Translations under genes and position numbers: made by a program | Shown: one piece after another, positions 1-10,799 of the stretch | Layout of the letters: every line of letters begins with the position of its first letter | How positions within the stretch are numbered: position 1 is the first letter of the stretch | Assembly (NCBI GenBank): GCA_030435675.1 | Contig: CM059623.1 | Coordinates: forward strand, 4,118,012-4,182,011 | DNA: 64,000 bases | Source of the DNA: Steinernema hermaphroditum | Lineage: Eukaryota > Nematoda > Chromadorea > Rhabditida > Steinernematidae | Direction: 5' to 3' | The notes under the pieces: generated by a model | What the model saw: only the letters and a program-made list of their open reading frames with translations | Database searches by the model: none | Told to the model about the DNA's origin: nothing

Positions 1-392
1 GTAGACGAGGAACACCTTTAGGGTTTAGGCAAGGACTACTGCAGCTAGTCTTTGCTCTCAAAACCATAAGGTACTCCCAAACTACGGTTTTTCAGTAAAC
101 CACTGCTCAGCAAACGGATCCAGGTTAGCTACAGCAATCCTCGTCTAGATCGTATGGGTAATCACGGTGCCGCATAGGAGAACTGTTGGGGTCCCGTTAG
201 GGGATGACGCTACCGCATCCAAAGATCCCTAGTCTATCTGTTTCCTTGTTTTTTTTTAGGTTTCTATTTCGTGGTCCTTTCTCTTTCGCGCCTTTCATAT
301 TCCAAAGCGTCCCCTCAAATCCCAAACGCTTCCAGGAAAACCTCAAGAAGTTCGCTACCTCGAAGCTCTCTAACCTCATCGACGACTACATC

Positions 393-764
393 ATGTTCTC
401 CTCTGGACTCAGCTGCATCGCTTTTTTCCTGATGGCGACGACCGTCAGCAGCATGGTGCTCCCCTCGGAAGCCGCATCGAGAACAGTGTTCTCCCGCTCC
501 GTTCGCTCCTACCCCCCTACGTCTTGGGCTGAGCTGGACCCCACCTGCGCCGTCTACAAAAACGACGCGCTCCATGACATCATGGACCGCGTATGCATGC
601 TGTGTCATGAAATGTTCTCCCACCAGATCCCGGACCTTCGCGCGAATTGCAGGTAAGTCCTTCTGTTAAATGAATAAGAATAATCCGCTATTTTTAGAGC
701 GACTTGTTTCAAGAACGAGCAGTTCAGAGCCTGCCTTAGCCTGTTCCAGCCGCCGAAGCCCTAG
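393..764 (+). CDS. CHH/ITP-family secreted peptide, copy 1
   Basis: Two exons, 393-652 and 698-764, with a 45-nt GT-AG intron; 108 residues. The N-terminus is a hydrophobic signal peptide (about residues 1-28). The mature region has six cysteines spaced C-15-C-2-C-14-C-3-C-8-C. This is the crustacean hyperglycaemic hormone / ion transport peptide (CHH/ITP) pattern, except that arthropod members usually have 12 residues between Cys3 and Cys4. Family members are three-disulfide neurohormones acting on secretion, osmolarity or moulting; the role here is inferred only. The intron splits, in phase 2, the Arg codon right after Cys4. The frame is open upstream to about 204, but 393 is the first ATG that gives a clean signal peptide. 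A polyadenylation signal AATAAA lies near 1028. No amidation signal ends the protein. The same architecture recurs at 7704 and 9871. Confidence 0.87.
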
Positions 765-3756
765 GACCTCTGCTCGTCCGTCGACTCCGCGCCATTCACC
801 GCGCCGTCGCCCTCCAGCTCCACTCCTCTCCCCTTCCAGGTTCTGTCCGTGTATCCCCTCCCCTCCGCCTCTCACGTCATTTCTGTGATGTACCCCCAGT
901 AGCTCGTTAACAGATAGCCCCAGAAGACCTCTCTCCTCGAGTTCGTCCTTGTCTTCTTTGGGCTATCTCTAGGTTTCTCTGACCTCCTTCGTGACCTCAT
1001 TGATAAAAACCTCCTATTTATGTAACAAAATAAATGTCTGTTGGTACTTGAGTTGGACTTATGGGGAGTTCATCTAAAGAATGGCTTGCAGAGTTTGATC
1101 CTCGGTAGAGTGAATGATGGAATATGTTTGAAGATGGAATATGTTGAAAATGATGAAAGCTAAACGGATTGTCGTCATAGTCAGTGCTTGTTCGAACATG
1201 TTCTACCTTTGGACACATCAGAAAATCACACCCTTCAAGGTTAAGTTTTAGTCAAGCCCTCTTCGCCTTGGTCGGTTATGAGCTCCGTGGTTAAACTCTC
1301 GTGGTGCCATTTCGATCGCCTTGAGCTTAAGACAGTTCTATGAAGACCAGTTATACCGGAAAGCGGAGTGGACGTTTCGAGCGCGTCGGAGCAGCTGGGC
1401 TTCAGGCGGTGGGGGACGGCATCTCAGCATCCTCGTCTTCTTCGGGCGCACGCTTGCTTGGTAAAAGTGCCCCTGGGGGCCGAGAAGCGATAAAGTTCGC
1501 ACGTTTCTAGGGTATTACTGTGGTCCTGAACGGTTCTGACGCACACCCTAACACGTGAAAGTATTGGCGATGTACACTCTCAACAGGCGTTGAACTAGCC
1601 AGTTCCACTATTACCTTTCGCCTTACGAGTTTACGACCTACGACCAAAGCGAATCAAGTGAATCAAAGCCATAATAGGAAACAGTGGCCGCAAGTTAACG
1701 AAAGTGGGAACAGTCAGATTTTGTGGGAATCTAGGAATCGCCGAACCTCTAGGAACGGTGATGGAACTTCTCTTTTTTTTCTTTTTTTTTATTGTTAAAA
1801 TTCAAAAATTTCCATTAAATTTAGCGGATTGTCCAGAGTGAGTAAACGGGTTATCAAAACTCAGATTTTTGACATTCTAACCACTCAATTTTATAAAAGT
1901 GAACTGATCTGCCACCATCACAGAGCCGTAAAGTTACATTTGCTAGATAAACCAAAAAAGTTTGGTCACCTGCAAATATATTCTTGTGCGTCATCAAAAC
2001 TATGCTTTCGGGTCTTTTTCCCAAGGGTCTCATTACCAAAAGAGCAACTGCTTTATGAAACCTTTACTATTTTGAAACGACAAAAGACAGTTCACATCAT
2101 GCATTGACATCACCCCTGCTGGGTAACTACTCATTCATCAACACACCCACTGATGAATCAATTATTTTGTACGCCTTTGTTAATGGGAAAAATAATTGTG
2201 AGAAATGTTTTAAATCGTTATAGAATCATGTGGAAAAAAAATTGGCCTCTGACGTACCTAGCGATGTGACAAAAGGCGCAAATAGGCGTACAAACATCGC
2301 CTACAGACAAAACGCCTACAGAAATGAGGCTCACAAGAGCTGCTAATTCTTTGAGAAAGTATACATATTACTAACATCTTGCCCATTTGTATGACGTACT
2401 CAGTCAAAACACAACTTATTGATCAGGTGAATGAGATTGCACCTGCAGCTTTTTTCGATAAATATTATTGAAATTCGAATACCCAAAGCAATGATATCAT
2501 TTCAGCAGGTGCACCACACAATGGAATCCTAATTGCTGCCGAGATGTTCAGAAAATCGCGATGATATCATTTTAAGACAAACGGCATTACTTCCTCTTTG
2601 TGCTTCGCGGCTCGACTGAAGGAGGATGTGCGTCTTTCCCGGTATTTGGCGGTTCCCATATGTTCACAAAACAAGGGTCAACTCGGTCCGACGAATGAAC
2701 TCTACGAACAAAATGCATGAATGAGATGACAAGGATACGAGATCATTCGGGAAGTGAGCTTCCTGTTCAATAGTCATGTTGAGAGCATGAGCGAGAGAAT
2801 AAGTTAAAAAGAATCAGGGATCAGGGGTGGTGGGGTGCGAACCCGGATAAGGTTCTTGCGGGTAAAAAGTCTATCTTACCCCTCCTCATTTGCAATAGAT
2901 TTTTAGTTTGCTAAGATACAGTGACAGGATTCGAAGCAGCGTCGAACGCGGTAACCTCAAGCACAAGCATAATCATTGGTCCAAACGCCAACTTTAAGCA
3001 GCCATAGCTCGAAGCTATCTAGTTGTCTCGAATTTTATGCAATCGAGCTTTTGTCTTGCCTTTTACAACCCATTTCAATTGGTTTCTCTGATTCCCCAGT
3101 GTGCATATAAATTGAACGTTGTTGCTGAGAAGCCAGCATGCACCTGGCCCGCTATGGAATTTTGCAGGTGGAACGCGTAATTGCTTCCAGGTGTACGAGG
3201 CTGCAGAGGTGTTCGAGGAGATCACGTTGATATCATGTTATTTACATTACTTGAGATTGTCGCAGCTGAGTCAGCTTTGTTTACGAACTAAGAGATCAGA
3301 GCGATCAAATAACCACTTGCGGGGTCAGCTGACCGGTGTTCTGTGTGCTAGAGCTGCTAAATTGATCTTTCAAACCACGCTGCACGCAATCTGTTCATAA
3401 TGTAAAGTCAGGAACATTGCTCTCATAGATAACTTTAGGGACACCAGCTGAACTAAAATGCAAAAAAAAATCGGAAATTAGTATGAAAAATATCAACTGA
3501 AATTCGATAACTAGATAACAGCACAATATTCGGCCATATCCACACGCTATTCAACCCTTTGATGGAAATGTTCCCTCTCAGTTGAAGTAGTTACCATCAC
3601 TTAACATCGACGAGCGTGACCTGACGCGATAAGCAAGTCTGTGACCTTTAGAGTCTCATTGATATGTCGTGCGTTTTATGCTGCACACTGTTTGTTGCTC
3701 TCTGTGTTGCTGTCACTATCTCTTATAAATAGATCCCTTATTACCAGAGTTCGCGG

Positions 3757-3872
3757 GTTCGGGTTTTTCGGGTCGGGTACCCGAACGTTTCGGGTTCGAG
3801 TCAGGTTCGGGTACCCGAAAGTTTCGGGTTCCGGTCCAGGTACCCGAACTTTCGGGTACCCGGACAACTCTG
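3757..3872. repeat. GGGTACCCGAA-type palindromic repeat cluster
   Basis: Several imperfect copies of GGGTACCCGAA and TTTCGGGTTC in both orientations, ending in CGGACAACTCTG. The same terminal block appears at 40277-40317 on + and, inverted and degenerate, at 31943-31985. That indicates a dispersed repeat family rather than a simple satellite. Confidence 0.6.
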
Positions 3873-5418
3873 CTTATTACTCCCTCCTTATTGTGATGAT
3901 TCCCTCCTAGTGAGGATAACGTTTTATGGTACGGTTATTCTCACAGGTAGACTAGAATCCACTTCCCTAGCTCCATAGCCTACGATGATTCTTTCATTTG
4001 TGCACCCAGCGATCGGTCGGGTAGTCCACTCGCTCTGTCTCTGAAGTTCACCCGAATGAGTTGAGTGAGCGGTCCTTCTTGGCCGTAGTTCGCGGCTCCC
4101 AGAAGGCCTCGAATAGCAGGGAGCCGTAGTTCTGTTGTTTAACCAAAAATACCATCCCAACCGCCCGACTCCACCCGTGCCCCCCGGAGAACGATTTCAA
4201 GATTCATCTGAAGATCGCTCGCTGTTCATAAACGTCTATATAGCCCGAATTCTCGTTATCATGAATTCCAAAATTAGCTGGTGTTAAAAATGAACACTGT
4301 TTGCAAATGAATTCGCGTGCTAAGTGTTGCAAACATATTCGCTGAGATCAACAAGGCCACAAGATCAACAAGGAAACCAAATAGCGGAGGCGAGCAGCTG
4401 CATCATAGAGATTCGCTTAATAATTTCTGCAAGAGATTGCAGAGATCACTTTTTCAGCTCGCCCAACAAGTGGAGTGAGCTTTTAATGAAAACGGAAACA
4501 TCAGTCACATGTATGACGTTATCTATATACAATTCGAATTCCTGGTTAATAATCTTTGATTAATTGAAAAATTAGAATACAGTTAATGTAGAAATTAAGC
4601 TGCAGCGAAATGTTAGGCTCAACCACCGGGAAAACTGCTGAAATATTCCAGATTATGCTCGAAATGCTTCTTGTAACGTTCACCTTATCCAGAAGATGTC
4701 TAGTTGAAATCCCACGCATTCACATGTTCACAACGCCCACCTGACTTCGCGACGTTATAAACTTTGTTAAAGAACATGCAACTTCAGTACCGAATCAATA
4801 TCATCGTCCTACTTATGATTGAGGCGCATCGTATCGTCAATTTCACGACTTGGCAATTTGATAACGAACATAATACCGATCAAGAGTCGAGAATCTTACC
4901 GATCGATAAGGACCTTTGTTCGGACCCACCGCTATCACCAAAATGTAGGTGCAAAAGAACATTTTTTACCTTAGCGATCACAACAACACAAATGAAAGAT
5001 GATTCGAAGCATATAGACTTTGACGAATGATTCTGATTGGTGGGCGACGCAGGTGGATGGACATTCTGGCGGTGATTCGGCTAACGCTTCCAATCCTGTC
5101 TTAATCTTAACCCTATCAAGAGCGGCAACAAAGATCGACTTTCTAAAGCAATGTCCTTGGACGAGACACCGTTTAAACCGGTTTTATCCAAGTAGGCGAA
5201 TGGTTAAACAAAATCATTTCTCGATGACATCGTTCTCCTATATCAGTGATTACATCAAACCATATTTCAGTTCAGTGCATCGATATTCATTCGATTAGTG
5301 TCGTTCACAACGAACTATAACGTCACACCACTTCGGGTCTCTGTCCTCAAAGGGCAGGGTTCCAGGTCAAGGTAGAATTTCTTTGAGATCGAGTTTAGTC
5401 GTAAGGATTCAAATTTTC

Positions 5419-5487
5419 AATTCAAGACAAAACGACAGAATTCAAGACAAAACGAATTCAAGACAAAAGAATTCAAGACAAAACGAC
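5419..5487. repeat. Short tandem repeat, AATTCAAGACAAAACG unit
   Basis: Four consecutive copies of a 15-18 bp unit (AATTCAAGACAAAACG with or without a trailing AC/ACAG). The copies differ mainly in length between units, which is typical of slippage. It lies in intergenic DNA. Confidence 0.75.
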
Positions 5488-7703
5488 ATTCTCTACCTTA
5501 GAATTCATTCAATATTAAAACGGATTGAACACCACAAGCCCAACTCGTAGTTTTAGAGACACTGAGCCTTCCAAAACGACATTTTATAGTAGCCTTTGAT
5601 GTTTTGGGTCGAATCCGGTTCAAAACCCAGTAAATAGGACCTTCAGGGGGCTGAAAAAAAAGAAAGGTCTGAATTTCGGGTCCTAGAATTAAAAGGACTA
5701 AACGTCACGAAAATCATGGAAAACAGTCAAAAAGTCAAAAAAATGGTATATTGAAATGAAGCACGTATTTCAGACACCTTGCTGATTCCAGACAGATGCC
5801 CTTTTCAGAAAAATTTTCGAACCCTCGGCAACATTCTTTTTCGGGCTGAAGCTTGCAGACAGTTCTATTCGATGTACAGTGTTTTGCACTATCGCTGCCT
5901 TCGCTGGCCCTTTGATGTAGTGGATAGTGCCGCAGATTGCCACGTACTCGGCGTGTGTTCGAGTCCTACTGGGAGCCACGTTTTCTCAAACCGCAATTAG
6001 CATTTGGAGACTACGTTAAACTGGAAATGAGGACCAGCGTATTCCATGTCATAAAAATTTCCCCGCTATTGACAATATGTGCAACTTCTCCTTTCACAAA
6101 TTCACTTTCACAAATCACAAACTATTGGGTTGCTGCATTGAAAATGTCAGATCATTTTGTGATTATTTACAGAAACAAAACACAAAGATTTCAGACAAAG
6201 TATTCATCGTTCTTATGTACAACTTCAGTCCACTTTACAGGCAACATCCGGATTCCTTGTTTGTAGAATACGCGGGGTTAAAAATTGAAAAACCTTTTTG
6301 TTCCGATTTTCCACCTCTTAACCTTATTTTGGATAGTTTCTTTTGATATCGTCACTTATGGATGAGCACAGGTGAGAGTAAGGTACAGCTAAGACAGTGC
6401 TATATAGACAACAAAAAGAAATCTCTGAGTTTAAAGTAGAGAGCTTTTGTGGAGGTCGACTTGGAAATACACGGCCTCGGGCAGTCGGACGTTTTGTCGA
6501 TCCAAGGGTCGTTTTTTCCACATTTGGCCTCTATTTCTGTGAAGTAAAAATGAACTCGTGGAGTCACTATGTAGGCATAGTAGCTACGAGCGACAGCTAC
6601 CTGATGCATATCCCCATTGTCTGTTATAGTACTTAACCAATTAACCGTTTTAAATAAAATTAAACCTTAACCACACAATTAAAACCATAGGAATCCCGTA
6701 CATCACTTCGTATTTCGCAATTGTGAGGTACCAGATTAAGGACCGTCATACTGGGATACTTCTCCATGATCAGGAAGAATGCAATGGACAAGGGGAAAAT
6801 CATAATGTAGGGTTATAGTTCACTGTACTCCACAATGCGCCCATCGCCCAGTTGTTCCCTGTGAGTAAATACAGCGAAATTATGCCATGTTTATGTCACT
6901 GACATTTTCAATGCACCAACCCAATACTTTTCTTCACACCATACACCGACTCACAGTTCCTTATGACCTTCTTTCGCCCTAGTCCCTACGACTTCCCCAC
7001 TTTAAGCACTTCGGAATTTACTAAAATCTAATTTGCTTATGCATGTGACGCAAAACACTGGTGGCACCTCCTCCATGCAGCCTGCGACCTGCCCATGATT
7101 AATCAAACGACGCCATAAGCCTTCCCAGATAAGGGGCGTGACCACGCCTCTTCAAAAGGAGGCGTTTCGACCGCCCCTCAAGCCAGGGTTGGGGCCTATA
7201 TTTAGCGCTCGTCAGATCGTTTTGCCACATTCTCGCTTTTTTCAGCGATTTCTTTGGTCTCTTTTCTACCTGGTTTTGGACTACTGGTCCTTCTTTGCTC
7301 GATTGCCTGAAGTCCCATCTGGTCCACTCCCGACGTGATTGGCCTTTTTAGAGAAGTTTTGAAGAGTTGTTCAAAAACCAGCCCTTGTCCCAGCGATATT
7401 CCGGTTAGACTAGAAATCTGTGGAGAGCTGGGTGTGATTATTGGCGCCCATTAGACCTTGAAATAGATTAGTCAGGAAATTTAAGATATTAGGGCAAAGT
7501 GCAGCTTGGAGGCTTTAGAATCGCGACTTTAAGCATGTTTTCACGTCTAAAATGGTCTATTCTCTTCAGAAGTTCCTCAAGAAGTTGTCTAGTCCTCTAA
7601 CGAGTCGAGACCGTACTCCTCGAATTCCACAGTTCCTGATCCGTTTGGTCGATTCCGTGGAACGCCTTAGTCGCCGTCTACCTCCTATCCCGTACCTCCC
7701 GCG

Positions 7704-8052
7704 ATGTCTAACTACCGCATGTTCGTCTTTGTCTTGCTCGTCGCCGCCTTCTACTCCGCTTCGGTCGTCACGCAGTACGCCGGCACGAAGTATTGGACGC
7801 CCCCTTGGGCCAACGATACTACGTGCCCCATTTTCCGTGACGAGATCCTCCATAGTCTCTACGACAGGATTTGCCTCTTTTGTCATGAGGTCTATTCGCA
7901 TGAATACCCGAACATGCGGGTCGAATGCCGGTAAGTTCTTTGTCTTTTTCCTAAGCATCTAATCCAACTTTTTTAGCGCCGACTGCTTCAAGAGCAAGCG
8001 GTTCAAGGACTGCTTGACTCTCTTCGCGCCGCCGAAGAAGACCTCCGGCTGA
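7704..8052 (+). CDS. CHH/ITP-family secreted peptide, copy 2
   Basis: Exons 7704-7930 and 7977-8052 with a 46-nt intron; 100 residues. A signal peptide covers roughly residues 1-24, followed by a short Trp-containing spacer and six cysteines spaced 15-2-14-3-8, identical to copies 1 and 3. The intron again splits the Arg codon after Cys4 in phase 2. The C-terminus is PPKKTSG, without a clear amidation signal. The 5' leader contains CCTCAAGAAGTT and TCTAAC, also found before copy 1, which supports origin by tandem duplication. A possible polyadenylation signal (AATAAATTATTT) follows near 8190. Function is inferred from the family: a secreted neurohormone-like peptide. Confidence 0.87.
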
Positions 8053-8199
8053 CCGGCGCCTCTGCCCTTCCCTCCCGTCGACCTCCGCCCTGGCCTTCTC
8101 ACCTCCTCCTCAGCCGTTCCCACTCCATTCTTTGTTTTTAGGTCGATTTATTAATTTATGATTTTATTTATCTTGTGATTTTTTATTTAATAAATTATT

Positions 8200-9840
8200 T
8201 AAATGAAAAGTCGTTGTCTATGTTGTATACACAGCAAAGTTCGCTCTCTGATACCATCGCGTGGGCTGAATGGAAATAAATAGTTCCGCTTGGTTCTCCA
8301 GTGGGTCGTTGTCAGCGGTACAGATCAAGTTACATCTTCGAATGACACGGCTTCTTGAAAAGATGATTGTCAGTTTGAGACGGAAGAAAAAAGTGGCGAG
8401 AAGAGGCGAGAATGTATTGAATCTGTTGAACCTTTCTAGTCCCTGATGGTCCTGGAGAGCTCTGTAATCAGGTATCTGTAATTAAACTTAGAAATTATTG
8501 GAATGGGATAAGATGTCTCCAAGTCTGGGAAATCAAGATCAGATCGCACACCGTGAATCACCAAGAAGACCACCACCACCGCCCCGCCCAGTCAAGCCGA
8601 AGTTTGGCTCCAACTTCGAAGTGTGCGCCGTCATTCGTTGTGCTCCACTTGTTGTTCCTACATCTTTTTGCCGCCCCTCTGACCGCGCAAATGGATGGGA
8701 TCTTCGCCGTCTTCAGCTCCGACATCGCGCCACCGTACGGAAAAAGGAGGAGAGGAGACGGTTACTGTGTGATATTGTTCTTCTCTTTACTATATAAGAC
8801 GCCTTGCAAGACGTTGATTTCAGAGTGTAAACTTATGCTATGTCAGATGAAAAGTGGCCCCTCTTCGCCCCCGTCAACCGTGGTCGACTACTGTAATTAT
8901 AATTGTCTGATGTTAACTGATGTGAGACGTATTCTTTTTCCATGCTATTCTAATCATGTCAGATGAAAAGCGCCACTTTCATATTTGATGCATTTAACCT
9001 CTTCTCTCTCTAGCTTTTTAACACTTTCAGCGATAAAAGAGACAAACTGCGACTCGAGTTTTCTTTGATTTGAACTGAGTTGACCACATTTTTATAGTTG
9101 TTAGTATTTTTTCTATAAACCTCTTCTGATAATCGTCAACAAGCTTCTTATAAGGTTTTAAACTAATCGTCTTATAGGCGGTTTAAAATACCGAACAATT
9201 CAAAACAACATTACAAAGTCTTACCAAAATGCCGATATTTGTCTGGGAGGCGATAGTGAAATGTCGAGAAGTGAAAATGGCTTGATTTCCATGCACTTCT
9301 ACCTACAGCCAAAGGATAAACGAATTGAAACGCAGTGTTCTTTGCATCTTCAGGGTTTGTTTACGAAGTGTCAGTTGACATTCAGAAGTCATTAGCCCTC
9401 GGAGGAAGGGGGTGTAACCGCAGCCTGTCACGCGGGCGGAGATGAGCTTCGACACATAATTATCGCCATGCGGCTCACTTTTCCGCATTCTCTCATTTTT
9501 TGAGCTGTCCCACGGCGGCGCGAAGACAGGTGCCGCCTTTTCTCGTCATTGTTCCCCTCACTCGAATCTCTGCCTTTGAAAGGGGGAGTCTTCCTTTGAC
9601 CTTTTTTGGTTTTCTGAGATTCTGATGAGATGTTTTCCGTTCGACCAATCTTTGCTTTTGTTTTTGTTGTGGAGTAGAATCGCCTGAGTAAGCACATCCT
9701 CTGAATGAAATCTGATCCGACGGCGGAACAGATACGACAGATATCAATTCGGGAATTTTGACAACATATACGAGCCTAGATCTGTCCTAAACAAACGCGA
9801 TGTTCTGTTTTATTTTCTATTCAAATACGGAATATTGCCC
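8200..9840. other. Intergenic region between CHH/ITP copies 2 and 3
   Basis: No convincing complete gene. The only notable open frame is on + at about 8540-8800: a hydrophobic stretch like a signal peptide, followed by a segment ending in PYGKRRR, which resembles an amidation plus dibasic cleavage site. No in-frame ATG precedes it, so at best it is an internal exon. Minus-strand open frames at 9303-9747 look like chance. Confidence 0.5.
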
Positions 9841-9870
9841 TCTTCCAGATTCGACTTCCTTTCTTGGACG

Positions 9871-10273
9871 ATGTTCGCCTACGGAACCCGTGTTCTTCTC
9901 CTTTCCGTACTCGTTCCCATTCTCTACTTCTCTCTGATTTCAACCGCTGCTGGAGCAGCGACGTACACGAAGCCCACCTATCAGACCCCTGAATGGATTA
10001 AGCAAAACTGTACTGTCTTCAAAAACCAAGATCTGCACGTCCTCTTGGATCGTATTTGTCTATATTGTCATGATTTATTTTCGCATGAGAACTCCAATCT
10101 CCGGATCCAGTGCCGGTATGTCCAGCGCTCTTTGTAGTAGTCACATCTAAAGCCGCTGTTTCAGATCGCAATGCTTCAAGAGCGATCTCTTCCGCCGGTG
10201 CATCGCTCTCTTCGCCCCGCAGCACATCACGGAAAAGTTCCTGAACCCCCCGAGCAGTACTCCATCCCCTTAA
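9871..10273 (+). CDS. CHH/ITP-family secreted peptide, copy 3
   Basis: Exons 9871-10115 and 10165-10273 with a 49-nt intron; 117 residues. A strong signal peptide covers about residues 1-29. Cysteine spacing is 15-2-14-3-8, and the phase-2 intron again follows Cys4. Copy 3 has a longer, Pro/Ser-rich C-terminal tail after Cys6 than the other two. An acceptor-like TCTTCCAG lies about 22 bp before the ATG, a possible trans-splice site. The 3' UTR appears to run to an AATAAA at 10742, so it converges on the WDR81 homologue on minus, whose own AATAAA lies within 40 bp. Role inferred as secreted signalling peptide. Confidence 0.86.
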
Positions 10274-10799
10274 GCCTCCATGACCTCGACAACATGTCCT
10301 CCGAACGTACCTCCAACCTCAACCTCGACTCTCGCGACCGACCTCCAGCGACCGTAACCCTCCACTGTAACCCTCAAGCCCAAGTAATGCATTTCTTACT
10401 TCATTACATTTTTCGTAATGCTGAACTCTTTTGCCTATCCATGACTTTGTTCTTTAAGTGCCAACTTCTCCTATGATGAGATCGTATAATTTGTAGCTCA
10501 ATTTGATATCTGCACTGTAAGCCGTAAGCCTCTGTAATGCGTTATCATTTCTTTTTCGTAATGTTATGCACTTTTGTCTATTCATGCTCGACTGTGTTCT
10601 CTGTCGACTGTTCTGTCGTTCTTTACGTACCGATCTGATGAGATGATGATTGTAGATCGATTTGATATCTTATGTCGAGGACACTCTTTTTAATGTTTTG
10701 TAACGATTCATTGTACGATTCGATTTCTTTCCTTTTGTATTAATAAAGTGGTAAAAAAATAATTTGCCTATTTATTTACAAACACCAGTACCCGTGAAC

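Larger units (their letters stand above)
1040..7550. other. Intergenic region between CHH/ITP copies 1 and 2
   Basis: About 6.5 kb with no convincing gene. The open frames here are short, without splice-consistent partners or recognisable domains. It holds a B-box-like tRNA-derived scrap around 2830-2880 (minus), a GGGTACCCGAA-type repeat at 3757-3872 and a short AATTCAAGACAAAACG tandem repeat at 5419-5487. Otherwise it is AT-rich single-copy-looking sequence. About 150 bp upstream of copy 2 the DNA becomes GC-richer and shares a 5' block with copy 1. Confidence 0.6.

Noticed and set aside
204..392. Upstream in-frame extension of CHH/ITP copy 1
   Set aside because: It would bury the signal peptide 63 residues inside the protein and is not matched in the other two copies.
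3757..3872. CRISPR-like or telomeric array
   Set aside because: The units are palindromic, irregular and in both orientations; no regular spacer structure, and the host is eukaryotic.
9303..9747. Overlapping minus frames near CHH/ITP copy 3
   Set aside because: Low-complexity basic sequence without motifs or splice support.
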